Position numbers and translations under genes: made by a program
Notes under the pieces: model-generated
Database searches by the model: none
Seen by the model: the letters and a program-made list of their open reading frames with translations, nothing else
What the model was told of the DNA's origin: nothing
Shown: positions 10,366-23,922 of the stretch, in pieces
How the letters are laid out: each line of letters begins with the position of its first letter
Numbering within the stretch: position 1 is the stretch's first letter
NCBI RefSeq assembly: GCF_037975245.1
Contig: NC_092567.1
Location: 20,275,376 to 20,335,375, forward strand
Reading direction: 5' to 3'
Length of the DNA: 60,000 nt
Source: Apostichopus japonicus
Lineage: Eukaryota; Echinodermata; Holothuroidea; Aspidochirotida; Stichopodidae

Positions 10366-12071
10366 TTAGCTTCCTGTCATAATATCAGTTTTACTTACCT
10401 AGCTTCTAATGTAAGTTATCGTAAAGTACGCCTCCTGAGCAAGTAACAATTATAGGTACTTATTTACAATCCGAGTTCGATTATATGGATTATGCTCCAG
10501 TATATTCGAGTACTTTAACTTCCGGTTACTTTTCACGGCGAGTGCGAGTAACGAGTACATTTCGAGTACTAGGCAAAACTGCAAATATGAAGGAATATTG
10601 TATTAAAGTACATCAATGACTGATGTAGTGGCTTCTTAAGACGACGCTTAATAAATACAGGATATCAAATTTCTGCACATGCACTAAGGATACATAGAGA
10701 TTACGTAATGTAATTAATAATTGCATCCTCTAAAAATATGATAGCCTACACGAAGATTTCCTTTCTTTATTTATCATTCTCGTAAACTTTCCACGAATTG
10801 TTCGCTATATTCCACTGGAAGTGGCCATTGAATTCTATGTTAGAGATGAATAGACTTGAACAATGTGACTATAGTACTAGAGTAGGAAGATAAACGAGAA
10901 TTATAGTGAACATGGAAAGTAAGTTAAGTCGAACTCTTAAAAAGTCATACTCTCCGTATATCGCATTCCGTTGTGTGCCCGCTTCCAACCACCGCCAATC
11001 CCTCTCTGCTCTCCTTTAACACCATTTAAAAGACACATAAAAGAAGATACCAAAGAGCCATATAAAGTTTGTATGAAATACAACACATACCAAAATATAC
11101 AAACGAGACATTTAAATAATTCATGAAATACAAAGGCAAGTAGGCTGACTGCATGATACGAGTTACACAACATGGAAGGCTGTAGATAAAACCTGTAACA
11201 CTATAATGCATGGCTCATAGTTCACACAACATAAAAGAATGAACAAATCCATTCCATGTTGTCTGTGCATGTAACATATATACTACTCAAATGTGAGATA
11301 CTGAATTGGTTTTCTGTATAACCCGATCTTTCCTTTTGCAAATTAAGGAAGCTTGTTATTAAAATATATCATTTCTTGGGGAGAGGACCATTTTCAAGGA
11401 TTTTAAGCTTACATTGTCCAATTCTGGTCTCATTTCCCATGTCTACATTATTCCAAAAAAGACCAAAATTGTCCACTCAAAAGAAAGACAGAAAGCCCTT
11501 TCAAATGCAACCAATTGTGACTGGTATAAGGCGTACATTGCTTTCTTATCAGTTGCAAACGATATCTTACTGATGGCAATTGAATTATATTACAAGACTA
11601 TTTAAGTACTGCTGATAAACTTCACATTATCCAGCAAGGAAAAAGAGAGATAAAGAGAAAAACCTCCAGCAGTTGTGACTGGCAGAGCAATGTTTGCTTT
11701 GAAATAAACTGCAAATGTATTCAAGTTGAACAACAAATCCATTTAGGCATTCTATTGTTGAAGGGCAATATTTTCATACATTGTGATAAGCCTTAAATTT
11801 CGAATTAATTCATATGACCTTTGAACTCTTATTCCCGTTAAGTTTCTTTAAACCACTATAGCAACTGGTGACTGGTACCAACGTTTGTTAATGTTAGATT
11901 AAAGTTCTTCAAACAAGATCCATTCGAACAAGATTTCACATTGTTACCAATGTGACCTAAAATGACCTTCTCCTCTCCAAACAATTACCCTTTTGCTGAA
12001 CAATATGATACATCCATATCCAAACAATAGGATTTCCTTCTGCTTTGCCTTTGAGGACCTGAAATGGCATT
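10366..12071. repeat. ~2-kb tandem repeat unit U1
   Basis: The unit starts near TTAGCTTCCTGTCATAATAT and ends near CTTTGAGGACCTGAAATGGC, where the same start recurs at 12072. It lacks about 370 bp present in the other units (the junction AAATTTCTG to ACATGCACTAAGG at about 10671). It carries the small shared plus-strand frame at 11414-11605 and a minus-strand frame at 10937-11173. Neither has a recognised domain. Confidence 0.85.
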
Positions 12072-14270
12072 TGGCTTCCTGTCATAATATCAGTTTACTT
12101 ACCTAGCTTCTAATGTAAATAATCGTAAAGTACGCCTCCGGAGCAAGTAACAATTAGGTACTTTACAATCCGAGTTCGATTATATGGATTATGCTCCAGT
12201 ATATACGAGTACTTTAATATCCGGTTACTTCTCATGGCGAGTACGAGTAACGAGTACATTTCGAGTACTAAGCAAAACTGCAAATATGAAGGAATATTGT
12301 ATGATTGTGCATCAATGACTGATGTTTTGGCTGCTCAAGACGACGCTTAATCAATACAAGATATCAAATTTCTGAGAAAACAAAATGTTTTAAACTAAGA
12401 CCCCGAATGTATAAAATGTACAGCAAAACAGTTTTTCCTTTCTGACTTCCTTGGCGTATCATAAAATGTCACATTTACACAACATTTGCAAAATAGAAAC
12501 AAATATTTGACCAATATGAAATAGTAATAGGTAAACGTTATGTAAATGAAGCAAAGAAGAAATATAAGATAATAGCTAAATGTCTTTCCCCTGGAATAAA
12601 AAACGTTCTTTAACTTAAAGATATTATTTGTATTTTGACCCGAGAATAGTTCCAATCAACCCCACTGTAGAAGTGAAATCAAATTACTTTTCCTCTTGAT
12701 ATATCTTACATAATTTGAGTAGAATTATTTTTAGAAATACTAAACATGCACTAAGGATACATATATATTACGTAATGTAATTAATAATTACTCTAAAAAT
12801 ATGATATACGAAGATTTCCTTTCTTTATTTATCATACTCGTAAGCTTTCCACGAATTGTTCGCTATATTCCACTGGAAGGGGCCGTTGAATTCTATGTTA
12901 GAGCTGAATAGATTTGAACAATGTGACTATAGTACAATATAAGAGTAGGAAGATAAACGAGAAGTATGGTCAACATATGGAAAGTAACTTAAGTAGAACT
13001 CGTAAAAAGGTTATACTCTCCGTATATCGCATTCCGTATTGTGGTCGCTTCCAACCACCGCCAATCCCTCTCTGCTCTCATTTAACACCATTTAAACGAC
13101 ACATGCAGCACAGATACCAAATAACCATATAAAGCATGAATAAAATACAAACCATACCAAAATATACAAACGAGACATTTAAAACATTCATGAAATACAA
13201 AGGCAAGTAGGCTGGCTGCATGATACGAGGTACATATCATGGACGGCTGTAGATAAAACCTGTTAAACTATAATGCATGGCTCATAGTTCACACGCCATG
13301 AAAGAATTAACATATCCATGCCATGTTGTCTGTATATGTAACATATAATAATCCAATGTGAGATACTGAATTGGTTGTCTTTATAACCCGATCTGTCCCC
13401 TATCAAATTAAGGAAGCTCGTTAATAAATTATACCATTTCTTAGGAAGAGGAACATTTTCAAAGATTTTAAGCTTACATTGTCCAATTCTGGTCTCATTT
13501 CCCATGTCTACATTATTACAAACAAGACCAAAATTGTCCACTCAAAAGAAAGACAGAAAGCCCTTTCAAATGCAATCAATTGTGACTGGTATAAGGCGTA
13601 CATTGCTTTCTTATCAGTTACAAACGATATCTCACTGATGGCAATTGAATTATATTACAAGACTATAAGTACTGCTGATAAACCTCACATTATCCAGCAA
13701 GAAAAATAGAGAGATAAAGAGAAAAACTTCCAGCAGTTGTGTGAATTGAAATAAACTGCAGATGTGTTCAAGTTGAACAAGAAGTCCGTTCAGGCATTCA
13801 CTTGTGAAGGGCAATATTTTCATACATTGTGATAAGCCTTAAATTTCTCATTAATTAAAATGACTTTTGAACTCTTATTCCCGTTAAGCTTTTAAACCAC
13901 TAGCAACTGGTGACTGGTACCAACGTTTGGTAAAATGTTAGATAAAATATTTAAGTTCTTCAAACAAGATCCATCTGAACAAGATTTCACATTGTTATCA
14001 ATGTGACCTCAAATGACCTTCTCCTCTCCAAAAACAAATACACTTTTGCGGAACAATGTGATACATCCATATCCAAACTATAGGTTTTCCTTCTGCTTTG
14101 CCTTTGAGGACCTCAAATGGCCTTTGACCTCCACCAAAGCATTTTATTCTCTCTCAAAATATCAAGAATTGATCTCTGGTGATCTCAAAAGACATTTTAA
14201 AGCAGCATTTTGCGTTGAGTCGCCGTTTTCCCTCAATTTTTCCGTGTCTATCAAGTTTTTATCATAATAC
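12072..14270. repeat. ~2-kb tandem repeat unit U2
   Basis: This is a direct tandem copy of U1 that includes the ~370-bp segment (12373-12743) missing from U1. It is followed by the TGACCTCCACCAAAGC tail and the CTCTGGTGATCTC block. It carries the shared small plus-strand frame at 13479-13709. Confidence 0.85.
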
Positions 14271-15447
14271 AATCACAAAAGACAAAACTAAGACTTTCTC
14301 ATACTTTTTTTCCCCACAGCGAACGTTAATTAGCAGTAATTAAGGCTTTTATATGATTCTGAGATAAGTGTCTCCCTGACACATCGAATCATTTATTATT
14401 TATCACATGCAGCTCTACAAAACCGCCTATTCAAATTCAACCAATCAGTGAAGAGATGTTTATGTATGACTTGGCGCTAAAAATAGACTCATTCATTGGC
14501 ATGGTAATCCCTTGCTGCAAAGCTCCACATGGCCTAGCCAATATGCCTTAATGCATTCCCTTTTGAGAAACGTTACTTTCCTCTCCTGAAAAATGTTATT
14601 TTCTCCCATGTTGTTAGAGGAGGAAACTAAGGTTTTCAAGAGAGGAAACTAACGGGTCCGGAAACTAACGGCCCCCATTGCGCTATAGCTACATTGCTTT
14701 TAGTGCACAATGCACAGCGTGAACATAACGTTATTCAGGCCTAACCAGTGTAAGTCACACACTAATAGGTCTGATTATACTACAGTAACTAGCCTATGTA
14801 ACACCGAGTAGAGTGATACAATATCGTTCTCGCGAATGTTACGTACCGATCGGGTTCTTCTGGTTCCATGAATTTCTCTCTTGTGTAACCTTGCTGTTTT
14901 ATTTTCGCTGAGCGACGAATTTTCTTGGGTTTTTAGGGCATCGTATGCAAAGAGATATGGCGTAACTGTCCCTTCGCGCAATACGTACATCTCCTCAGCT
15001 GATTTTTATTTACTGCTATTCAAAGTACCTTGTCCGTTATACATATTCTCAAGGTTCCTTTAAGTGGGAGGAGTCTATCGAAGTCAAAGATTCAAAATAT
15101 GGAAATCATAAAATGTCATATTTTTGGCACTTTTCGGGAATAGTTTGAGTTGAAACTTTACAGTTAGCTTAGTTTACGTCATTGGTATAGTATCCTAGAA
15201 TTGGAAAATCTCGAGAATCAACGCAAATTGCTGCTTTAACGCCACTACCTCTATATGTAAAGGGTTGGAAATTGCCAGTTATAATTAGTTGAATTAAGTT
15301 AACTTCAATCAATCATATCTCGAGTTAGGAACAATGATATTTTCAAATAACATTGTGGAATACGTTTCTCTTTCAGATAAATGTTACATTTTCTACCACC
15401 GGATTATCCTTTTAACATGAACGGCAACCACGATATAACCTGCGAAC
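14271..15447. other. sequence between U2 and the 3' end of VLIG gene B
   Basis: No gene is seen. A possible poly(A) signal for gene B (minus-strand AATAAA) lies at about 15007, some 440 bp past the stop codon. GGAAACTAACGG is repeated near 14642-14672. TTTAACGCCACTACCTCTAT at 15236 recurs near 48214, so a scrap of the repeat field lies close to the gene. Confidence 0.4.
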
Positions 15448-18400
15448 TCAGGGTAGATGCGGATTTATCCGGAAAAAATTTCTAGATGGAACTTTTAGCG
15501 ATGCTATAGCCATTTCTTTGCTGATCCTTTTCCACCCGTGAGGTATAATCGCAGGTTTGCACTTGTAGTGTTGAGCGAGTTCGTCGTTGAACTGCACCAT
15601 CACCCACTTCCAGTAAGCACTCATATTAGGCAAAAGTTCTCCACTACCACGATTAATTGCCCAAGTATGATAATCTTTCTTATAGTCCTTACACAAACGT
15701 GGTCGCCTGTCACATGGGTAAAAATAAGTGGCATTGTCTGAGGCTACACTCTCGACACATGTTTCAGTGAGTAGTCGGGAGGTATCGGGGTTAGTAGCGC
15801 CACAAATACCGCGGGGTAAATGACTGAATGAGAAATGTTCATGTTGAATGAAGTTCGGTAGCGCGTTATCACAAGGAGCTTTACACATTGGGCACTGCTC
15901 GAAGCAGGCGAGCTTGAGGCAATCATTTATTACGGAACTTAAGTTGTCTTGAACAAATGTTTCTATTACCCCCTCCTCGTTGGGGTACTTCGGAAGTTTT
16001 GTTTCCTTGATTATACCATCTTTCCATTGCGATTGCAGAAATGTTTGTAAAGTCACAGAGAATTTCTGGACTTCCTTCACTTTGAATGATTGAACTTCAA
16101 TTGCCAATTCGCGGTGCCATGTGAACCCTCTATTCATAAGCCATCGCAGGATGTCATCGAAGCAATGTTTGAATGCCTTCTCCGAACTCTTAGATGTGCT
16201 AGTTGAGTGTTGAACTAATTCACATAAATCTTTCACAACGTTATTTAATATCTCCTTCACATTTTGCTGTAGTACTAATACCGTTTCTTTTTCTCGAAAT
16301 AATTTTATAACCGCTTTCATAACCCATCTTCTTCGGTACCGAGGATGCTTTTTAATGAATTTTAAATATTCCTTTACATTTTGTTGACGGCTGAGCTCAG
16401 AACAAATACTTCTATTAGTCTCTTCATTGAGAGCCAAGTTGGCATTGTTAAACAGCAGCACACTGAACTGGCATATACTGTCCAGTACTAAATGTTTACC
16501 CCAGTCATGGAGGTACTTACGTATGCATTCGACCACTCCGTCAATCTGGTTCTCATTTTCCATTAACGCAACAAAATATCTGTACAATGACGATTTTTCC
16601 TCCTCGAGACGTCTTTCCAAACTATTTTCATTTTCGTACTGTATTTGTTTCTTGACAGCAATATTATAGATTTTCCCACAAATATGAAGCAAAAGTTTTG
16701 CCTTGAGGAGGTGAGGTGGATCCGAAGTCACACTAGGGATAGATATGCTTTGCAAAGCACTGCTAATGATATACTGGATGAGGTTAGCATCTAAGATTTT
16801 GTGCGGGCTTTCTTCCATCATTTTTTCACTAGACGTTATAATATTCTGCAAGACGTTTTCATTAGAGGAAAACCAATCGTCGCCTGTGAGACTTTCATCT
16901 TTATGTGAATAATATTGTTTCCAATGCACAGGTTCAGCGTGTTTCTTAATGCCACTTATGTGTAATAATTCCGTTATTTCCTTAGATATTGCCATTTTGC
17001 TGGTAATTGAGACCAAAAGACTTTCACAAATGTTTTCAATGTTCTCTTCTGTCATTTCAAACTTCGGAATATCCTTGATAATTTCTGCTTTCCATTCGTC
17101 CCATTTAGCATTAAAAAATACCATGGGATCGCTTCCTTTTCCGACAACACTCGCTTTTGACATTACAACTGCTGCAATTTTTGTCCGCACCTCAAATGTA
17201 AATGTTGTTATATCTCTCTGTATTTGCATGATGTTTACCTCATGTTTAAGAATAACCATCACCTCTTCTTGCACTTGATCGACTGTACATTCGACATTTT
17301 GACTGTACCAATCAGCATGTCTTCTGAGCGAGTCTTGTCTCTCGTGTTGAGAAATATACGTCTCGAAAGACGTGTTGATCTTGTCTTTCTCTTTTTGCAA
17401 TTCTTCAACAAGTTCTTTCTCGATATTTTGCAAAACTTTGCTTGATTCATCTGAAGAAGACAGTAGTTTGTTCTGCCAAACAATCAACTTTCTCCCTATA
17501 TTGACTCTCATTGTGGTAATTTGTTTGTTGAGCTCCATCGATAAATCATTGAAGTCTATAGCTTTAACGCTATCCTGGAAGTTAAAAACGAAATTCTCGC
17601 CTTTAACAGCCACCCATACATCTCTTATTCTCTGAATAAAGGTTGAGAGTGTAAAGTGTGGAATGACTTTGCCAGACGAGATATCATTTAAAATATCTGC
17701 CTTCAAGTTCAGGACTAATTCGCTGTAAAATTGGCATGGTGGAGACATCGGTCCTGTCCACAGACAAGGAATGTATTGTAAGTTTTCGTTAATACGTAGA
17801 TCAAATACGTCGGAAAACTGTTGATACTTCCCGCCCAAGCCTTCTTTCCTTGCAGCCTGAACAGTCGCTTTATTGAGCGTTTCTATAACAGTGTCCATGT
17901 TAATTTTGTTTTGCCGACTAGCTGTCAAGTCTGAGACTCTCTGTTGAATTATTCTGCACTGAGAATGAAGTTCAACCTCTTTCATTCTCATAAACGCATG
18001 GGCGGCAATCTCGAGTAAGCCGGTCATTTCAGGACCAATGTTCTCTCCCTCGATGTTGAGAATGGTTATGTCGGAAATGCACAGTGTCAGGGTGACCAAT
18101 TCATTGTCAAATCGGCACTCGTCCTTGCGTTCTATCGAACGTACACCTTCGGAGTCAACGAGAAAGATGTGCCTAAATCCAAGCTGGCTTGCGTATGTGT
18201 CATCCAAATGAAGCATTCTCATGAAAAGTCCTCTGGTACAACGACCAGCTCGAACTGGAAATTTCACTCCAAACATGCTATTGAGCAATGTCGATTTACC
18301 ACTGCTTTGCACGCCAACAACCGATATCACGGCAACGTTGGGATCGACAAGATCTATAGTTAATTGGTCGAGTACACTTGTAATCCACGATAAAGGAACC

Positions 18401-20246
18401 CTACCAGTATCCCCATCCATTATTTCAATGGAATGTCCTTCCAATAACAATTTAGCCGCTGACCTTGGTAATAACATCACATTCTCGTTTGGGTCAATCT
18501 TAAGCTCGGTATGAGCTTCGTGCCATTGTCCAAGCTCACGAAAAAAATGTTCCGAACCAATATTCTTTGCACGACATTTTCCAACTTCCGTTTGACGTAG
18601 AGTTTTCAATTCTGTCCTTTTGCTCTTGTATCGATCCTGGGTTTCATTATGTGTGTCATCTTTGGCTCCTTTAATGGTCGCTATTCTCTTGTCCTCAGCA
18701 GATGACTTAGGTTTTATCAGTTTGTCTAAGTTTTGAATTTCCTTTTCGTACTTGTCGATGTTAAGAAGGTGTTTCTTGATAGAATTATCAACTAAATGAA
18801 ATAGTTTGTCTTGCAAAAAGAAAACAAAGTACCGCATGACTTTTTCGTTTTCACCCGCCTTCACGAGTACGTCCAAAAAGCTTTGCGTGATCTTCGATAA
18901 CCCACAAGCCAATTGTTCCTGTCTTTTAGCATCTTTCCGCATTTTTCTCTCATCCCGGGAAACTGCAATCGACTGCTTCTTTGTGTTGTAATGCGTCAAT
19001 GATTCCATATCGATATCTACCCACCCCTGCCATTTCTCTTGTAAAGGAAATGCTTTCTCTTTAAATTCTAATAAATTTTCAGTCTGTTCTTCCCCAAATA
19101 CTGTTTCTACAAATTGCTTCGCGCAGTCATATTCTTTGCCCATATCTTCAATATCGATATCGCCCCCACAAAGGTTTTGCCAACTTTGAGACGATTGAAA
19201 GTCATCTTGTTTGCATTTTGCGTAACATTTCTTAATCCATGTTGATATTTCTTCATTCAAACTCCCCATGTCTACCTGTCTCACGTGCAAACAAGTTTCC
19301 TTCAGATTCAGTTTACGACGAGCTGATGTCTTCCTTTCACTATTCGGGTGAAATACCACAAAGTAGCATTTCTTGGCAGCATTGTCGATACGTTGAATGT
19401 CCTTTTTGTACAGCTCTCTGCTCTCCTCATCTAGCAAGACAATGATAAGATCGGATGCTTTGCACACGAACTCTGTTTGGATTGGGAAATCTTTACAATT
19501 CCCTCTTAAATTAAGAAATGAAGTGACCCATTTAAAATGTTCTGATCCATTTGCATTCATTGGAAGATACCAAACACCTTCTACATTTCCTTTTGAAAAT
19601 ACTGGATCAACATGATCAACTTCCTTTGTGAGAAAAAAGGGATGCGCATCATTTCCCTGACAAGGCCCGAGCAAATGATTTAATATGATTGACTTTGACA
19701 CGTCTTTCAAATCACCGATTCTTAAGAAGGAAACCGTTAAAAGTGGAACATGAGAGATGTATTGTTCCAAGGCTATAGGGGACGAACCTTTCCATTTCTT
19801 TACAATGCGGCCAAGGGACCACACCATGAACCTAGGCTTTGTATTTGCGACACCTTGCAAAATAACCGGAACAGCCAAATTACATGCAGACATTTTCTCG
19901 ATTATATCTTGCCTTAAAAAGCTGTCGGAACATTGTAAAATTGCAAAAATTAAATCCCTGACACTTATTTGTCTAAAATACTTAATAGACCTCCCTCGGT
20001 AATCTAAGCTACTCAGCTTTTGCCAAAATAGTTCTAATAAATTATTTTTGTCCTCTAAAGCACTTGGGTTTTTTAATTTGACGAATTGTTTTAAGCTGAG
20101 ACGCGAAGGAAAGTAGCTCTTTAGACCAATCTCTGTCAAAAGTTCCGCAAAAGTCAGTTCTGAACCCTCTTCTTCCGTTACATCGTCATCTGTTTCATCA
20201 TCCTCGGGAAGCACCCAGTCATCGTCTGACGATATGGTTAAAAGTT
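15448..20246 (-). CDS. VLIG/URGCP-like very large GTPase, gene B, main exon (complete 3' end)
   Basis: This single 4.8-kb exon ends at TGA (15448-15450). Its true 5' end is the acceptor AG at 20247-20248, not an internal start: codons upstream of the GTG at 20212 stay open to the acceptor, and the phase matches the donor at 23637. The spliced protein is 1694 aa. In full-length numbering it has an acidic linker (~98-125), the VLIG N-terminal region with a degenerate P-loop (DVSKSIILNHLL, K280), G1 GVQSSGKS (K746), GRCTRG as the likely switch I Thr, G3 DSEG (D793), a long helical/coiled-coil section, and a Cys/His-rich C-terminus (CPMCKAPC from about 1547, then HEHFSFSH) with the VLIG-type ending. 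I could not place a canonical N/TKxD G4. Known for the family: large interferon-inducible GTPases. Function here is inferred as innate immunity. No break was found. Confidence 0.93.
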
Positions 20247-23200
20247 CTAAATGTGATACAACAATAAAACACAGCTTACATTGAATGCAAGAAATTAAAT
20301 GAAAATAGAATTACAGAAATCAAGGCGGGATGTAACAAAAGCATGGATTAATTGCTCACTCATTTCTTGGGAGAGATATGGTCTGACTGATTTAATATTC
20401 CTTAAGTGTATACAACCAGATTTAATGACATTAGAAATGTGTTGTTCAAGGGAGAATTTTGAATCTAGTGTTACTCATAAATTACGAGCCCGATGACATG
20501 GATTTACAATCGTTCCGCAGAGATTTAAAGTTATGTTTGGTAAGGGTTTCCGTCTAGATTTAGGGGACATCAATAACAACTCAGTTTTAGAAAGATTAAG
20601 TTTCAGTTTGTTAAGTTTCATCCAATTGTTGATTTCAGAATAGGTGCTCTGAATTAAATTGACTTTAGATTGGATATCAGTTGGGTCATCTAGGTTAAAT
20701 TTATTCCATATCTGCGTATCATCTGCATACATGTAAAAAGAGATATTTGACTTACTAGCTAATAAATCATTGAGAGGCTTAGTATATAAAGTAAATAATA
20801 AGGGGCCTAACACACTTCCCTCTGGGACACCAAAATTAAGTTTATGGTTGGACGATTGATGGGTTAAAATTTGAACCTTAAATATTCTGTCAGTCAGGTA
20901 AGATTTCAAAATGTCTTAAGCTGTGCCCGAAAATCCGAACAATTTTTGAAATCTATCAAGGAAAATATTATGATCTATGGCAAATGCCGCACTAAGGTCT
21001 AGAAGTAATATTGAGTCAAGGGATATTAGCAGCCTATCAGAAATAGCTGTTAATACAGTTTCAACAATGTGACCAGACCTATAGGCAGATTGATAGGGTG
21101 GATAAGCATCAAGTTTGGACAGATGATCGTGAATACGAATTGAAATTCATGACCTTTTCCAGTAGTTTGGATTCAAACTTAGATTTGAAACAGGTCTATA
21201 ATTACTCATTACTCAATGCATTAGAGTCCAAGTTATACTTTTGCAATAAGGGCCTAATAATAGCTTGTTTCATGGTATTTGGAAAAATACCTTTCAGTAA
21301 GCAGTTGTTGAATATTTGGGCATATAGTGTAAATAAGATAGGCAAAAATCTCTGTAAAATATTTGAAGGTAACTGATCAAGCTTACAAGTTTTTAGTTTA
21401 GAACACTGCAAATAGAGTGAAGTTCTTCAACTGATGTGGGGGTAAAACAGCTAATCTTATAATGACAGTCATGGCCGTCACCTGCAGGAATAGAAACCAG
21501 ATCTTCCGAATCAAGATCTCTTCTTATCTTAGTAATTTTAGATACAAAATAATCAGCAAACAAATTTGGAAGATTGGGAGTATCAAACTTGGTAGGCAAA
21601 ACATTGTGAACTGTTGATCCAGTGATACAATCAAAGATTTTAAACAAATCTGCTTGATGCTGTGTAGAAGATTCAAATTTATCCATAAAGAACATCCGTT
21701 TTGATTCACCAATGAGTTTCTGGACACAATGAATTTCTTTGAAATAAGATATTTTGTCATCTGCCGAGTGTGAGCGACGATTCTTTGTCTCTGCCTTTCT
21801 ACGTGCACGTCTTGCGACAGCTATATCTTCATTAAACCACGCCTCCTTTTTGGGAGAAAAGGATTTCTTTATCATCTTAGGGGCGTGGTGATCTAATACA
21901 GCTCGCATAGCATTGTTCATTTCAGAGCAATCACAACATTCGATGTCAATATCTGGTACTTTGGCACATAAATCGTGACAAAATTGATCCAAGTCAACCT
22001 CATTAATTTTACGAAACGGGACAGCTTCAGGTGAGCCAGGATGACTCATATAGGAATTGCACATTGACCCAGTGATGAAATAATGATCTGAAACGGGCAT
22101 GTGAGTGATGACAATATCCTCAATCTTTGAGTTAAGGTTACATGAAGTATAAACAATTGGGTCTAAAATGTGGCCAGCTTGATGAGTAGGCTCTGTAACA
22201 TATTGCGACAGACCAAATCCAATATTTCTGAAAACAAATTAACGTTGTATTCAGATTGATTGTCCAAATGAATATTAAAATCACCAAGCAAGAGAACATT
22301 TTCCATGCTGGTGCATCGAAGAGACAATAACGTTTCTAGTTCATCCAAAAATTCTTTTATTGACCAAGTGGGCCGATAAATGCAAATGATATGAATGTTC
22401 TTTGGTTTTGTTCGTAAGGTAAATTCAAAAGTCTCAAATGTTGAGGCCTCAAACGGTTGACCAAATTTTACTGCAGAAATGGAAGATTTATACAAAACTG
22501 CAATTCCTCCTCCATGTGTGTCTGTGAGTTTGGGCAATTAAATATGTTATAATTTGCCGGGACAAGATCAAAAATAGACTTTCCATTTTGTCCATCAGAC
22601 TTTGACCAAGTCTCTATTAAAACACAAAAATCCAGATGAGCATCAAGAATGGCCTCCTTCATAATTATAGTCTTATTGTGAACAGAACGTATACATTCCA
22701 TAAACCAAATGAAATGTTATTTGAACATTGCGTCTGCAGGGAACATTTAATAGAAGTTAAACATCTAGGGATATTTGCATATTGGGATACATTACTTTCC
22801 TCCATATGCAATTTATTAACAGTTTTTAATCAGGAACACGAGTCTGAATTGTAGAAATGTTCCTTATTTTTGAATGGAATTGAATACCTCCTCGGCACCC
22901 TCTGGCAGGGGTACGAATTCCAAGAACTCCAATATAAGAATAAAGCTATTGTCGGAGTTTGCTGTTTCTTGTGAACTCTCTTAAATGCAGCAATTCTGAC
23001 CATGATAAACTAATAAATGTTGATATTATAGCTTCATGGAGAACCAAGGAAACGTTCAACCAAAACTACACTAAAACCGAAGATGCTACTTGATATTAGA
23101 ATATGTTGTGCAGTTTTTTTTTACTATGAATAACATAATACACGATACAGTTATTTTACTTTCTGCGCAGTTTTTTTCTCTAGTGTGGTTGTCGTTTTAG

Positions 23201-23636
23201 AGGTATCGAACCAATCATGGTTAAGAAACTACTGAAGCCGTCTAAAAAAAAAATGAAAATGGTAATTAACCTTGCAAGATTAGAGCTCATTAATCCTCAC
23301 AATCCTTGCTCCCATCTCGAGTAAAGCGACGAGGTTCCATTTTTCCTACTATACGGTCGAAGTTTATCATGCAGCAGTGTTATATACATGGGCGTCGAAT
23401 GATATTCCCTCTTTGAGGAAGCTATCCCAACGGCTTAAGAATGTTAATACAAAAACTTTTCTATGAGTCTAAGATTTTGAAAACTAATACCCAATAAGAT
23501 GTCATAATCGATATCAGATGTTTATATGGCCCCTGGTTTTCTCTCCCAATAATACCCAGGAAGTAAATACGGAAAATTGTTCTTCACTGCATATTTAATG
23601 TTCATCGAATCCACTAGTTAAAATGAAATTGCTTAC
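20247..23636 (-). other. intron of gene B (3390 bp) containing a LINE
   Basis: The donor GTAAGC (23636 downward) and the acceptor CACATTTAG (AG at 20247-20248) are identical to those of gene A, and both are phase 1. Intron sequence outside 20301-23083 aligns with the 608-bp gene A intron, so the size difference is one insertion. Confidence 0.82.
20301..23083 (-). mobile_element. decayed L2/CR1-like LINE inserted in gene B intron
   Basis: The minus strand carries an APE endonuclease then a reverse transcriptase, in pieces. Endonuclease motifs: ETWSKSDG, GGGIAVLYKS, CIYRPTWS, LLGDFNIHLD, SDHYFI (22701 down to 22040). RT motifs: NYRPVSNLS, LLDLSAAF..IDHN, GVPEGSVLGPLLFTLY, YADDTQIW (down to 20510). 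At least four frame changes separate these pieces, so it is inactive. The DLSAAF-IDHN and GVPEGS motifs fit the L2/CR1 group. The boundaries are inferred from the break in alignment with gene A's intron. It lies in the same orientation as the gene. Confidence 0.85.
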
Positions 23637-23922
23637 CAAATTGTTCAGCGTATTCTTCGGCTTTGCTAGCAGCAAGGCCACAACCTTCGTCTCTCAATGC
23701 TTTTATTAGCTTTCTTATAGTATTTGTATTTAGCCCTGAGGCTTCAACATTTTCGAACTCATCCAGGAACTCTCCGCCCGGATTATTACTCTCCATTATA
23801 CGTTCTTTCACTCTTGGTTTATAATTAAAATATTTGCATAATGTGTCACAGGTTCCCTTGGTAAGGCAGTCTCGCAGACGAAGCTTAAATGAGTTCGCTG
23901 CGGATGTGACTGATGTAGCCAT
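23637..23922 (-). CDS. gene B first coding exon: death-fold (DED-like) domain
   Basis: 95 codons plus one base run from ATG (23920-23922; G at -3, G at +4) to the donor G|GTAAGC. An acceptor (TTTTCTTCCTTAG; exon start 23927) lies just upstream, so the 5' UTR is split. The protein is a ~90-residue helical module (FKLRLRDCLTKGTCDTLC near the start, LAASKAEEYAEQFG at the end), very close to the gene A exon. Two extra codons (EASGL against QGL) account for the length difference. It joins in phase to 20246, giving ...EQF-E-LLTISSDDDW. It probably gives the GTPase a homotypic interaction domain. Reading past the donor gives only KQFHFN and a stop, consistent with the splice. Confidence 0.78.

Noticed and set aside
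10937-11211. Hydrophobic minus-strand frames recurring in the ~2-kb units as membrane protein genes
   Set aside because: They are AT-rich, shift frame between units, lack conserved boundaries and sit in non-coding repeat sequence.
20212-20214. GTG at the nominal 5' end of gene B's long frame as a start codon
   Set aside because: The frame is open upstream to a conserved acceptor that matches the death-fold exon's donor in phase, so this is an internal valine codon.
21393-22701. Separate host genes in gene B's intron
   Set aside because: All pieces are consecutive parts of one decayed LINE (endonuclease then RT) in the same orientation.
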